Source: an uncultured Acidimicrobiaceae bacterium (GTDB lineage Bacteria; Actinomycetota; Acidimicrobiia; Acidimicrobiales; SZUA-35). From it: a stretch of DNA of 64,000 nucleotides. Made by a program: the position numbers and the translations under genes. Of this stretch, positions 8,372-17,752 are shown piece by piece. Under the pieces are notes generated by a model, which searched no databases, was not told the origin of the DNA, and was given only the letters and a program-made list of their open reading frames with translations. Position 1 is the stretch's first letter. Every line of letters starts with the position of its first letter. The stretch covers positions 1 to 64,000 of the forward strand of contig CAMYLA010000013.1 in NCBI GenBank assembly GCA_947259095.1, in the 5' to 3' direction.

Positions 8372-10269
8372 GATCCTGCCTCGGTTCCGTTGGGTTCGCC
8401 CGTCTCGATCGTGGCGTCGGCCTGGTTCGTGGTGGCGGCCTCGGAGCTGGGGGCCTCGGGGCTTGGGGTCGGTGGGTCCTCACCGAGCAGTCCGAGGGCG
8501 ATCGCCGATCGGACCGCGGTGGCCGCGGTATGACCGAGACCGCAGATCGAGGCATCCTTCATGGCCCGGTCGATGTCTTCGAGCAAGGCCACACTGGCCG
8601 AAGCCGGTCGCCGCATCTGGCCGGCCGGCCCGGCCGCCGCGCCGGTCAACCCGACCAGGATCTCGTGCTGGCGCACGGTGCCGACCCGGCAGGGGACGCA
8701 CTGGCCACACGATTCGTTGCGAAAGAACTCGGCCACCCTGGTGATCACCGGCGCCATGTCGACGTCGGTGTTGAACGCCATGATCACCCCCGACCCCAGC
8801 GAGACGCCGGCGGCCCGGGATGCTTCGAAGGTCAGCGGCATCTCGAGCCCATCGGGCCCGACAAAGCTCCCGGCCGCCCCGCCGAGCAGGACGGTGGCCA
8901 ACTGGCCGACGACCCCGCCGGCCAGTGCCAGGACCTCGGCCAGCGTGGCCCCGAAGTCGACCTCGTACACCCCCGGCCTGGCCACGTTGCCGCTCAGGCA
9001 GAACAGCTTGGAGCCGGTCGATTTGTCGGTGCCGACCGAGGCGTATGCCGCCCCCCCATCGAGCACGATGTCCAACACGTTGACCAGGGTCTCGGGGTTG
9101 TTGACCGCGGTCGGCCGATCGAACAGGCCGTTGGTGGTCGGAAACGGTGGCTTCTGGCGGGGTTCACCCCGGAAACCCTCGAGCGAGTTGAACAGCGCCG
9201 TCTCCTCACCGCAGATGTAGGCTCCGGCCCCCCGCCGAACCTCGACATCGAACGAGAAGCCCGACCGGGCGATCCTCTCCCCCAGGAAGCCGGCGTCCCG
9301 GGCCTGGGAGATGGCGTTGTCGAGGCGGGCGGTGGCCAGTGGGTACTCACCCCTGATGTAGATCCAACCCTTGGTGGCGCCGGTGGCGAACCCGGCGATG
9401 GTCAGCGCTTCGATCACGGCGAACGGATCGTTCTCCAGCAGCACCCGATCCTTGAAGGTGCCCGGCTCCGATTCGTCGGCGTTGACAACGACGTACTTCT
9501 CAGCGTTGACCGCGGACCCGGCGACCGTGGAGGCGTCTGCGGCGGCCACCGCCCGCCACTTGCTCCCGGTGGGAAAGGCAGCGCCGCCGCGACCAAGCAG
9601 TCCGGAGGTGACGACCTCCTCAACCACCCCGCCGGCGCCAAGCGAGAAGGCCCTGGCCAACGCCTTGTAGCCGCCGGCGCCGACGTAACTCTCCAGGCTG
9701 GTGGGATCGACCCGGCCGATACGGCGAAGCAGCCGCAGGCCGGGTTGACCGACCTGGGGAATCGCAGAGGGCTCGGTGTCGGCCTCGACCCTATCGGGGC
9801 GGGCCCGACCCTGGATGAACCGGGCCACCGGCCGTTCGCACTGGCCGAGACAGGGGCTCTCGTGGACCACGGCACCGCCGGCCCGGAGTTCGGCGATCCG
9901 GTCCGCCGAACCGGCGATCTGGCAGGCGGCATCGACGCACACGTGGACGACGTCTTGGTCGTGGCCCGGGTCGTCGACCCGGAACAGTTCGTAGAACGTG
10001 GCGACACCGTAGGCCTCGGCCGGTGGCACCTGGAGCTGCTCGCAGGCGTAGTTCAAGCCGCCGGGCGAGATCCAGCCCATCCGGTTCTGCAGGGCGTGCA
10101 GCACCGGCAACAACAGATGGCGACGCTCATCGCGCCGGGTTGCGCCGCTTCGAACCAATCGCTCGGACTCGACGATCACCGCCGGGCCCGACGCCCTGCC
10201 GACAACATCGTCGACCGCACGCCGCTCGGCCTCGCCGGCCTGCTCGGCCCCGATGAAAAGGTCAGACAC
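8368..10269 (-). CDS. NAD-dependent formate dehydrogenase, fused NuoE/NuoF-type subunit
   Basis: 633 residues combining two usually separate subunits (FdsG + FdsB). Residues ~40-170 are a NuoE/thioredoxin-like [2Fe-2S] domain (VHVCVDAAC and SPCLGQC). Residues ~190-600 are NuoF-like: GRGGAAFPTGSKW (NADH/FMN glycine-rich loop), NADESEPGTFKD (FMN site), GAYICGEETAL, and the C-terminal [4Fe-4S] motif ESCGQCVPCRVG with a later CGLG cysteine. It passes electrons from formate to FMN and NAD+. Its start overlaps the end of the Mo subunit gene by eight bases and its stop overlaps the next start by four, so the operon is tightly coupled. Confidence 0.92.
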   Translation of the reverse strand: MSDLFIGAEQAGEAERRAVDDVVGRASGPAVIVESERLVRSGATRRDERRHLLLPVLHALQNRMGWISPGGLNYACEQLQVPPAEAYGVATFYELFRVDDPGHDQDVVHVCVDAACQIAGSADRIAELRAGGAVVHESPCLGQCERPVARFIQGRARPDRVEADTEPSAIPQVGQPGLRLLRRIGRVDPTSLESYVGAGGYKALARAFSLGAGGVVEEVVTSGLLGRGGAAFPTGSKWRAVAAADASTVAGSAVNAEKYVVVNADESEPGTFKDRVLLENDPFAVIEALTIAGFATGATKGWIYIRGEYPLATARLDNAISQARDAGFLGERIARSGFSFDVEVRRGAGAYICGEETALFNSLEGFRGEPRQKPPFPTTNGLFDRPTAVNNPETLVNVLDIVLDGGAAYASVGTDKSTGSKLFCLSGNVARPGVYEVDFGATLAEVLALAGGVVGQLATVLLGGAAGSFVGPDGLEMPLTFEASRAAGVSLGSGVIMAFNTDVDMAPVITRVAEFFRNESCGQCVPCRVGTVRQHEILVGLTGAAAGPAGQMRRPASASVALLEDIDRAMKDASICGLGHTAATAVRSAIALGLLGEDPPTPSPEAPSSEAATTNQADATIETGEPNGTEAGS

Positions 10270-12298
10270 CGCCGACCTCGACCTCGACCTCGTCCGCGAT
10301 TTCGACCTCGACCTCGGCCAGGGCCGCCCCCTTCGAGGCTGCCGCAGTCGATGGCTGTGGGGGCAGCTTCTCGACCCTGATCGACGCCGCCTTGAACTCG
10401 GCGGTGCCCGACTTGGGGTCCCAGGCGTCGTTGGTCAACAGGTTCACGTCGACGAGCTCGGGGAAGTGGAACGTGGTGAATGTCAGGCCGACCGGGAGGT
10501 CGATCTGGATCCGGGCCGGCATCTCGACCGAACCCCGAGGCGACGACACCAGCACCCACTCGCCGTCCTCGATACCCAGCCGCTCGGCGTCGGCCGGGCT
10601 CAGGTCGATCGTCTCCCCGTAGCGGATCGGTGAAGCCATCGAACCGGACTGCACCCCGGTGTTGTAGGAATCGAGGGCCCGGCCGGTGGTCAGTCGCAGC
10701 GGGAACGCTTCGGTCAACTGCTCTCGCGGCCCCTCATGGGACACCGCATGGAACGGCGCACCGGATCGCCCGCCGAGATCGTCCTCCCACAGCCAGCCGT
10801 GGAGGAACGGGCTGCCGGGATGGTCCTCGCTCGGACAGGGCCACTGGAGGCCACCTTCGGCTTCCAGCCGCGACCACGACATCCCGAGATGCAGCGGCGA
10901 CAGGCTGCGCAGCTCATCCCACAGCTCCTCGGCGGTGGGATGGCCCCAGTCCGCCCCCATCCGGTTGGCCAGCTCCGCGATGATGTCGATGTCGTGTCTG
11001 GCCTCACCGGGAGGAGGCACGGCGGCCCGGACCCGCTGAACCCGACGCTCGCTCGACGTGACGGTGCCGTCGGACTCGGCCCAGGCCACCGAGGCGGGAA
11101 AGACCACGTCGGCCAGCTCGGCGGTCCTGGTGAGGAAGATGTCCTGCACCACCAGCAGGTCGAGGTCGGACAGCAGCCGACGGGCGTGGGCAACGTCGGC
11201 TTCGGAGTCGGCCGGGTTCTCGCCGAGGCAGTAGACGGCCCGGAGGTCCTTGGTCTCCATGGCCTCGAACATCAGGGTCAGGTGGATACCGGGTTCGGGC
11301 GGGATCGAGGTCCCCCAGACCCGTTCGAACTTGGCCCTGGCGTCCGGGTCGGTGATGGCCTGGAACCCGGGCAGCTTGTCCGGCAGTGCGCCCATGTCGC
11401 CCCCGCCCTGCACGTTGTTCTGGCCCCGCAGCGGCACCAGACCGGAGCCCCAGCGGCCGATGTGGCCGGTGAGCAGGGCCAGGTTGCACAGCGACAACAC
11501 GTTGTCGACCGCATTGTGATGCTCGGTGATGCCGAGCGTCCACAGGATCTGGGCCTTGGCCGCGGTGGCGTAGGCTTGGGCCAGCTCGGCGATGGCGGCG
11601 GCGGGGACGCCGGTGATCTCCGATGCGTGGTGCAGGGTGTAGGGCTCGACCGACGCTCTGTAGGCCTCGAAGCCGGTGGTCGCCCGATCGATGAAGGCCT
11701 GGTCGTGCCACCCATTGGCGATGATCTCCCGGCCGATGGCGTTGGCCAGCGCAATGTCGGTGCCAACGCTCAGCCCCAGCCACACGTCGGCGAACTTGGC
11801 GGACGAGGTCCGCCTGGGGTCGACACAGAACATCTTGGCCCCGTTGTCGAGGCCCTTCATGAGGTGGTGGAAGAAGATCGGGTGGGCTTCACGGGCGTTG
11901 GAGCCCCACAGCACGATCACATCGGTTTCCTCGATCTCGGCATAGGACGAGGTGCCGCCGCCTGCTCCGAACACTGTCGCCAGACCGACGACGGAGGGAG
12001 CGTGTCAAGTTCGATTGCAGGAATCGATGTTGTTGGTGCCGAGCACCGTCCTGGCGAACTTCTGGGCTGCGAAGTTCATCTCGTTCGTCGACTTCGAACA
12101 GCTGAACATCCCGACCGCCCCGGGGCCGTGCCGGTCGATCACGTCCCGGAAACCGGCGCCGGCCCGGTCGAGGGCCTCGTCCCAGGATGCGGGACGCAGC
12201 TCACCGTCGTCACGAACCATGGGTGTGGTCAACCGTGGCCGAGGGGTCACCGTCCTCAACGGTCCTCGACGGTTGGATCTCCCGTTGCGGCTACCCAT
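10262..12298 (-). CDS. Formate dehydrogenase catalytic (Mo/W) subunit, selenocysteine-containing
   Basis: 678 residues when the in-frame UGA at 12007-12005 is read as selenocysteine (residue 98). The two open frames on either side of the UGA are in the same phase and together make one molybdopterin oxidoreductase. Upstream is RLTTPMVRDDGELRPASWDEAL; at the active site is SCNRT-Sec-HAPSVVGLA, the 'C/U-H' position of formate dehydrogenases; the C-terminal domain binds the pterin dinucleotide (YNTGVQSGSM...). A SECIS hairpin follows the UGA. The molybdopterin-family Fe4S4 motif is absent here and is found in the 7517-8371 gene. The tail is a repetitive EVEVEI stretch. The ATG at 12298 is the only ATG before an upstream stop (12362), but its ribosome site is weak. 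Confidence 0.9.
11964..12007 (-). promoter_or_regulatory. UGA codon and SECIS element
   Basis: Directly after the UGA (12007-12005), GUCGUC (11992-11987) pairs with GGCGAC (11981-11976, one G-U) around a GGUCU loop. An outer stem pairs GCUCC (12001-11997) with GGAGC (11968-11964). The GGU of the apical loop is the seventh codon after UGA, the same position as in E. coli fdhF, where SelB reads it. This supports recoding rather than a nonsense mutation. Confidence 0.88.
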
Positions 12299-12551
12299 GT
12301 GGCTACTCGTTTCCCCTGCCCCGTTCCCCGATCCTTCGGGGAGCCTGCCGGGACCCGGTGGCTACGATCGTAGCCCCGACCGTCGGCGTTCTCCGGGTCG
12401 AGGTTCGTTTGGCACCGGCGAACCGGATCACTCCCCGGTCCGCAACCGGTGCATCAACACGATTCGACCTGCGAAGATGGGGAGATCGGAATCTCGTCGC
12501 CATGACGGTAAACGATCATCGCCAGAGCCAAATATCGCTAGGTTGAAGGCC

Positions 12552-14297
12552 ATGCGATGGTCAAAACTGTTCATCCCCACCCTTCGCGATGCCCCGGCCG
12601 ATGCCGATGCGGCGAGCCATGCGTTGCTGGTCCAAGGCGGGTTCATCCGCCAACTGCACGCCGGCCACTATTCCTTGTTGCCGCTGGGATGGCGGGTCCA
12701 CAACAAGGTGGCGAACATCGTTCGCCAGGAGATGGACGCCCTCGGCGCCCAGGAGTTCCTCCTCCCGACCATGCACCCGGCCGAGATCTGGAAGCAGTCC
12801 GGCCGGTGGGACACGATGGGCGAGATCATGTTCCGGCTGAAAGACCGGCGGGGCAACGACATGGCGTTGGGTATCACCCACGAGGAGATCTTCGCCACCG
12901 TGGCGGGTGAGCTGACCTCGTACAAGGAACTGCCGCAGCTGTGGTACCACATCCAGATCAAGTATCGGGACGAGGCCAGGCCGAAGAGCGGCCTACTGCG
13001 GGTCCGCGAGTTCGCCATGAAGGACTCCTACTCCTTCGACACCTCCTGGGAGGGACTGGACGCCCAGTTCGAGGCCCACGAGCGGGCATACACCCGGATC
13101 TTCGAGCGCCTCGGGCTGCCCGCCATCCCGGTCGAGGCCAGCAGCGGTGCCATGGGCGGCAACGACTCGACCGAGTTCATGGTGCCGTGCCCGGCCGGTG
13201 AGGACGACGTGGTCCAGTGCCCGAATTGCGACTACGCCGGCAATATCGAGAAAGCCACCTCGGCGCTGCCGCCGATCACCGATCCGCCGGCGGCCAGACC
13301 CGATGGACCGGAGCGGTTCCCCACCCCCGGGGTCCGCACCATCGCCGCCCTCCAGGAGTTCGACGGTGGCGCCGAGGCGACCCGCCAGATCAAGACGATG
13401 GTCATGGTGATCGACGACGAGGTCGTCCTGGCCCTCCTGCGAGGCGACCACCAGCTCAACATCCAGAAACTGATCGATGCCACCGGTGGCATCGTGGTCC
13501 GGCCGGCAACGGCCGAGGAGGCCAAGGCCAACCTCGGCGCCATGCCCGGCAGTCTCGGCGCGGTCGGGGTCGAGCAGCTGCGGGTCATCGCCGACCTGGC
13601 CCTCGAGGGTCGGACAAACCTCACCACCGGCGCCAATGAAGACGATTGGCACCACCGGGGTGTCGACATCGCCCGCGACATCGCCGTCGACGAATGGGCC
13701 GACCTGCGGGAGGTGTCGGCCGGCGAGGCCTGCCCCAAGTGCGGTTCGGAGCTGGAGATCGTCCGCTGCGTCGAGGCCGGCCACATCTTCAAGCTCGGCG
13801 CCCTCTACGCCGAGAAGTTCGACATCTCGGTGTCGGATGCCGATGGCGGCCGCCAGCCGGTCATCATGGGCAGCTATGGCATCGGCATCGGCCGCAACAT
13901 GGCCACCGTGGCCGAGACGTACCACGACGACAAGGGTCTGATATGGCCGGTCTCGGTTGCCCCGTACGAGGCGGTGATCACGGTCATGAAGCTCGACGAG
14001 ACGACGCTGGGGGCCGCCGAGGACATCTACAACGGGCTCCGGGCCAGGGGGGTCGACGTGTTGCTCGACGATCGGGATGCCCGAGCCGGCGTGAAGTTCG
14101 CCGATGCCGAGCTGATCGGCATCCCCTACCGGCTCACCGTCGGGCCGAAGTCGTTGGCCGATGGCGAAGTGGAGTGGACCAGCCGGGCCACCGGCGAAAC
14201 CAAGCGCATCGGCCTGTCGATCGCGGTCGACACGGTGGCCGACGCCATCATCGCCGAAGCGGGCCCTGCGCCCCGGACCATTCCCGGGCTCGTCTGA
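12552..14297 (+). CDS. proS: Prolyl-tRNA synthetase (bacterial type)
   Basis: 581 residues, full length for bacterial ProRS with the insertion (editing) domain between class II motifs 2 and 3. Visible are motif 1 (QEMDALGAQEFLLPTMHPAEIW), motif 2 (RDEARPKSGLLRVREF), an insertion domain around residues 225-385, motif 3 (GSYGIGIGRN) and the C-terminal anticodon-binding domain (DVLLDDRDARAGVKFADAELIG). It charges tRNA-Pro in the cytoplasm. The ATG at 12552 begins MRWSKLFIPT, the normal family start, with AAGG just upstream. It is divergent from the formate dehydrogenase operon; the 253-base gap must hold both promoters. Confidence 0.96.
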   Translation: MRWSKLFIPTLRDAPADADAASHALLVQGGFIRQLHAGHYSLLPLGWRVHNKVANIVRQEMDALGAQEFLLPTMHPAEIWKQSGRWDTMGEIMFRLKDRRGNDMALGITHEEIFATVAGELTSYKELPQLWYHIQIKYRDEARPKSGLLRVREFAMKDSYSFDTSWEGLDAQFEAHERAYTRIFERLGLPAIPVEASSGAMGGNDSTEFMVPCPAGEDDVVQCPNCDYAGNIEKATSALPPITDPPAARPDGPERFPTPGVRTIAALQEFDGGAEATRQIKTMVMVIDDEVVLALLRGDHQLNIQKLIDATGGIVVRPATAEEAKANLGAMPGSLGAVGVEQLRVIADLALEGRTNLTTGANEDDWHHRGVDIARDIAVDEWADLREVSAGEACPKCGSELEIVRCVEAGHIFKLGALYAEKFDISVSDADGGRQPVIMGSYGIGIGRNMATVAETYHDDKGLIWPVSVAPYEAVITVMKLDETTLGAAEDIYNGLRARGVDVLLDDRDARAGVKFADAELIGIPYRLTVGPKSLADGEVEWTSRATGETKRIGLSIAVDTVADAIIAEAGPAPRTIPGLV

Positions 14298-14422
14298 GGT
14301 TGCCCGCCGACCGGCGATCCAGCGACCGGCCCGTGCTCACCCCGGGACCGTTGCCGCAACCGGGGAGCTGAACTTGGCCCCAAAATGCGAACTCGGCGGG
14401 CTGCGGAACTAGCGTCGGGTCC

Positions 14423-15331
14423 ATGAAGATCGCCATCAACGGGTCCGGGCTGCTGGCCCGACCGAACCTCGACGTCCTGCTCAAGGACATCACCAGGGCC
14501 GAGCAGGCCGGACTGGGCGGGTACTGGCTGGCCCAGACCGGCCTCGTCGACTCGCTGACCGTGTTTGCGGTGGCCGGGAACTCGACCAGCTCGATCGAGT
14601 TGGGAACCGCGGTCGTGCCGACCTGGCCCAGACACCCCCAGGCCCTGGCGGCCCAGGCCCTCACCACCCAGGCCGCAACCGGTGGGCGGACGATCCTGGG
14701 GATCGGCCTGGCCCACAAGCCCTCGGTGGAAGACCGATGGCGGATGACGTGGGAGAAGCCGATACGGCACATGCTCGACTACCTCGGGGTCCTGGAGGAG
14801 CTGCTGGCCACCGGCAAGTCGTCATACGAGGGTGAGGTGTGGTCGTTCGTCGGCGAGGCTCCGCTGCCGGTTGACAACCCGCCGAGCCTGATGCTCGCCG
14901 CCCTCGGCGACCAGATGCTGCGGATCGCCGGCAAACGCAGTGACGGCACGATCCTGTGGTGTGTCGGGCCAAAGACCCTGGAGCGCCAGATCGTGCCCGG
15001 GATCAGCGAGGCCGCGGCCGAAGCCGGCCGTCCCGCTCCCCGCGTGGTCGCCAGCCTGCCGGTCTGGGTCACCGACCGGCCAGACGATGCCCACAACGTG
15101 GTTGCCGATTCGCTCACCATCTACGGCCAGCTGCCCTCCTATCGGGCCATGCTGGACATCGAAGGTGTCGACGGACCGGCCGACATCTCGCTGATCGGCA
15201 GCGAGGCCCAGGTCGCAGAAGGCCTGGCCACGATCGCCGCCGCCGGTGCCACCGACTTCACCGCCGTCATCCAGGGTTTCGACCAGGACGAACGGGAGCG
15301 GGCCTGGCAGGTGTTGGCGGCGGCAGTGTAG
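14423..15331 (+). CDS. LLM-class F420/flavin-dependent oxidoreductase
   Basis: 302-residue luciferase-like TIM-barrel protein. It starts MKIAINGSG and has the family features of an early substrate/cofactor strand (GLGGYWLAQTG), an 'ELGTAVVPTWPRHP' strand and a 'GGRTILGIGLAHK' glycine segment. Such proteins use F420 (in actinobacteria) or FMN to oxidise or reduce small organic molecules; the substrate is unknown. It lies 125 bases after proS and 43 bases before a second LLM-class gene, so the two are probably co-transcribed. Confidence 0.85.
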   Translation: MKIAINGSGLLARPNLDVLLKDITRAEQAGLGGYWLAQTGLVDSLTVFAVAGNSTSSIELGTAVVPTWPRHPQALAAQALTTQAATGGRTILGIGLAHKPSVEDRWRMTWEKPIRHMLDYLGVLEELLATGKSSYEGEVWSFVGEAPLPVDNPPSLMLAALGDQMLRIAGKRSDGTILWCVGPKTLERQIVPGISEAAAEAGRPAPRVVASLPVWVTDRPDDAHNVVADSLTIYGQLPSYRAMLDIEGVDGPADISLIGSEAQVAEGLATIAAAGATDFTAVIQGFDQDERERAWQVLAAAV

Positions 15332-15374
15332 GGATCGCCGTTCGGCGGCGGGCGGTTGGAAAGGACCGGAAAAG

Positions 15375-16385
15375 ATGAAGGTCGGAGTCTTGCAGTTCTT
15401 CAGCTGGCCCGGTCGCAAGGCCCCGATCGAGTCGGTCTACCAGCGGGCGCTCGAGCGTATCGAGGTCATGGATCGCACCGGGTACGACGCGGTCTGGCTG
15501 GCTGAACACCACTTCAACGCCTTCAGCGTCTGCCCATCGGTGACCATGATGGGGACCCTGGTCGCAGCCAGAACCGAGCGACTTCGGATCGGCACCGCCG
15601 GCACGCTGGCCGGCCTCCACCATCCGCTCCACCTGGCCGAGCAGCTGGCCCTGCTCGACGTGCTGTCCGACGGCAGGCTCAACTGGGGTGCGGCCCGGGG
15701 TTTCGACAGCACCGAGTTCCGGGCCTTCGACGTCGAGGCCTCCGAAACCGTCGATCGATTCCGGGAGAACGTGCTGGCGGTGCTGGCGGCCTGGGGATCC
15801 GAGCGGGCGTCGTTCCATGGCCGCTACGTGTCGTTCGACGACATCGAGCTGCTCCCGAAGCCCGCCCAGCGCCCGATGCCGCCGACGTGGCTGGCGGTGA
15901 GCTCGCCGCCGGCCATCGGCTGGGCCGCTGAGCAGGGCCTGCCGATCCTGATGGATCCCCACAGTTCCCATCGTGAGATCGGCCGCAAGCTCGGGCTGTG
16001 GCGGGCGGCGATGGCCGACAACGGCCACCATCACGAACAGTTCGACATTCCCATCGCCAGGCTGTTGGCCGTGGCCGACACCGATGCCGAGGCCGAGGCG
16101 GTGGCCCGCCGGGGGGCGGGGTGGATGATCGGCAGCTACGTGGGGGCCGGGACCAAGAAGGTGCTGGCCCAGGGCGCGGACGCCCCGATGGATCTCGCAC
16201 CGGATGTCGATCCGGTCGACCGCTATGTCGACGAGGTGATGGTGTGGGGCTCACCGGCCAGGGTCGTCGACCAGCTGGAGCAGCTCCGGGAAACCATTCC
16301 CCTGGCCTATCTGATGGCCGCGCCGCTGAGCGGGCGATCTTTTGACCTGCTGACCGAGCGGGTCCTGCCCGCCATCGCCCGTTAG
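15375..16385 (+). CDS. LLM-class flavin-dependent oxidoreductase (bacterial luciferase-like)
   Basis: 336 residues with a bacterial-luciferase-like barrel: GYDAVWLAEHHFNAFSV (the EHH motif of this branch), LRIGTAGTLAGLHHPLHLAEQLALLD and LSDGRLNWGAARGF. It belongs to a different LLM subfamily from its upstream neighbour and is more monooxygenase-like. The ATG at 15375 has GGAAAAG immediately upstream. The substrate is unknown. It probably forms an operon with the preceding gene. Confidence 0.85.
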   Translation: MKVGVLQFFSWPGRKAPIESVYQRALERIEVMDRTGYDAVWLAEHHFNAFSVCPSVTMMGTLVAARTERLRIGTAGTLAGLHHPLHLAEQLALLDVLSDGRLNWGAARGFDSTEFRAFDVEASETVDRFRENVLAVLAAWGSERASFHGRYVSFDDIELLPKPAQRPMPPTWLAVSSPPAIGWAAEQGLPILMDPHSSHREIGRKLGLWRAAMADNGHHHEQFDIPIARLLAVADTDAEAEAVARRGAGWMIGSYVGAGTKKVLAQGADAPMDLAPDVDPVDRYVDEVMVWGSPARVVDQLEQLRETIPLAYLMAAPLSGRSFDLLTERVLPAIAR

Positions 16386-16510
16386 CCGGCGGGCCGGCCG
16401 GGCCGGGTGCTCTGCTGGCGATCGCACCGGTGGCCTGGCGGGTGCGCCTACGGCGGCTGTGAGCCAATAATCTGCGGGCCGGGCCCGGCGTGAGCCACTA
16501 GTCTGCGGCG

Positions 16511-17704
16511 GTGGTTGCAGAGATACGAAGAGCCGAGCCGGAAGACCTGACCGCTCTGGTCGCCCTCGACTACCGGAACTTCGGGGTGGCGGCCAAGCCC
16601 ACCGACGCAGCAGAGGTGAAGGAAGTCCTCGATCTGGATCGGTTCCTGGTGGCGGTCGACGGCGGCGATCTGGTTGCCGCCGGTGGCAGCTTTCAGATGG
16701 AGCTGACCGTGCCCGGTGGTGGCACGCTGCCGATGTCGGGGGTGACCTGGGTCAGCGTGCTGGCCTCCCATCGCCGCCAGGGCATCCTCCGGGGTTTGAT
16801 GACCGGCCTCGACGAGCTGGCCACCGAGTACGAGGAGCCGATCCTCGGGCTGGGGGCCAGCGAGGGCCCGATCTACGAGCGGTTCGGCTACGGCATCGCC
16901 ACCCGGGACCGGGTGATCGAGATCGATCGGCGACGGACCCGGATCGATCCGCGATTCGAGCCGGACCCGGTGCGGCTGGTTGATGCGGGCGGTCACGTGG
17001 ACGAGATGATGGCCTGTTTCGACCGGTACCGGGCGACCCAGATCGGCGAGGTGTCGCGGCCCACCGAGCTGTTCCGAGCCGAGTTCATCGAGAAGAACAT
17101 GGTCAACTTCGGTGCCATACATCCCGACGGCTACGCCATCTGGTCCATCGAGAACGCCTGGAACAACGGCCATCCGGCCCACGTGCTGACGGTCAAGGAT
17201 CTGATCGCGGTCACCCCCGCCGCCCACCTCGCGCTGTGGAACGTGGTGCTGTCGGTGGACCTGGTCGGGCCGGTTCGGAGCCTGCGAACGGTGGCCCTCG
17301 ACGACCCGCTCCCCTATCTCCTGACCGACCAGCGGGCGCTGCGAACCGTTGAATCGAACGACAGCCTGTGGCTCAAGGTCGCCGATCCGGTCCGCTGTTT
17401 CCAGTCCCGGTCGCTGCGGGGAGATGATCGGCTGGTGATCGGCGTGGTCGACGAGACCATGGTGAGCGCCACCAGCGGGCCGGATCCGACCCAGATCGTG
17501 GCCATCGGTGCCGGCGGCTGCGAAACGACGGACGAACCGGTCGACATCGTGGCCACCCGCTCGGCCCTCGGACCCCTGCTGCTGGGGGTGGCGGCATCGC
17601 AGTTGGCCGCCGGTCGGCGGCTGCATGGCGACGCGGTGGCCATCGAACGGGCCGATGTGCTGCTCGGCACCGGCCGGACCCCCCACTGCCGGACTCCGTT
17701 CTAG
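16511..17704 (+). CDS. Eis-family GNAT N-acetyltransferase (second copy)
   Basis: 397 residues, the same fold as the protein at 633-1862: acetyl-CoA loop HRRQGILRGLM (~87-97), IYERFGYG with Tyr122 at the general-acid position, SCP2-like C-terminal domain, and a C-terminal Phe (HCRTPF). The two share the core motifs but differ widely elsewhere, so they are old paralogues rather than a recent duplication. The start is GTG at 16511. An IclR-type regulator begins 48 bases downstream. Confidence 0.82.
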   Translation: MVAEIRRAEPEDLTALVALDYRNFGVAAKPTDAAEVKEVLDLDRFLVAVDGGDLVAAGGSFQMELTVPGGGTLPMSGVTWVSVLASHRRQGILRGLMTGLDELATEYEEPILGLGASEGPIYERFGYGIATRDRVIEIDRRRTRIDPRFEPDPVRLVDAGGHVDEMMACFDRYRATQIGEVSRPTELFRAEFIEKNMVNFGAIHPDGYAIWSIENAWNNGHPAHVLTVKDLIAVTPAAHLALWNVVLSVDLVGPVRSLRTVALDDPLPYLLTDQRALRTVESNDSLWLKVADPVRCFQSRSLRGDDRLVIGVVDETMVSATSGPDPTQIVAIGAGGCETTDEPVDIVATRSALGPLLLGVAASQLAAGRRLHGDAVAIERADVLLGTGRTPHCRTPF

Positions 17705-17752
17705 CGACCTCGCTGTATAGGATCTTCCTGGGGCCGTCATAGATGGGAACAC

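Noticed and set aside
12005-12007. UGA as a simple nonsense mutation splitting fdhA
   Set aside because: Exact Sec position, unbroken frame on both sides and a correctly placed SECIS hairpin favour recoding.
10736-12373. 545-residue open frame opposite the Mo subunit
   Set aside because: Antisense to the clear formate dehydrogenase catalytic subunit; no family similarity.
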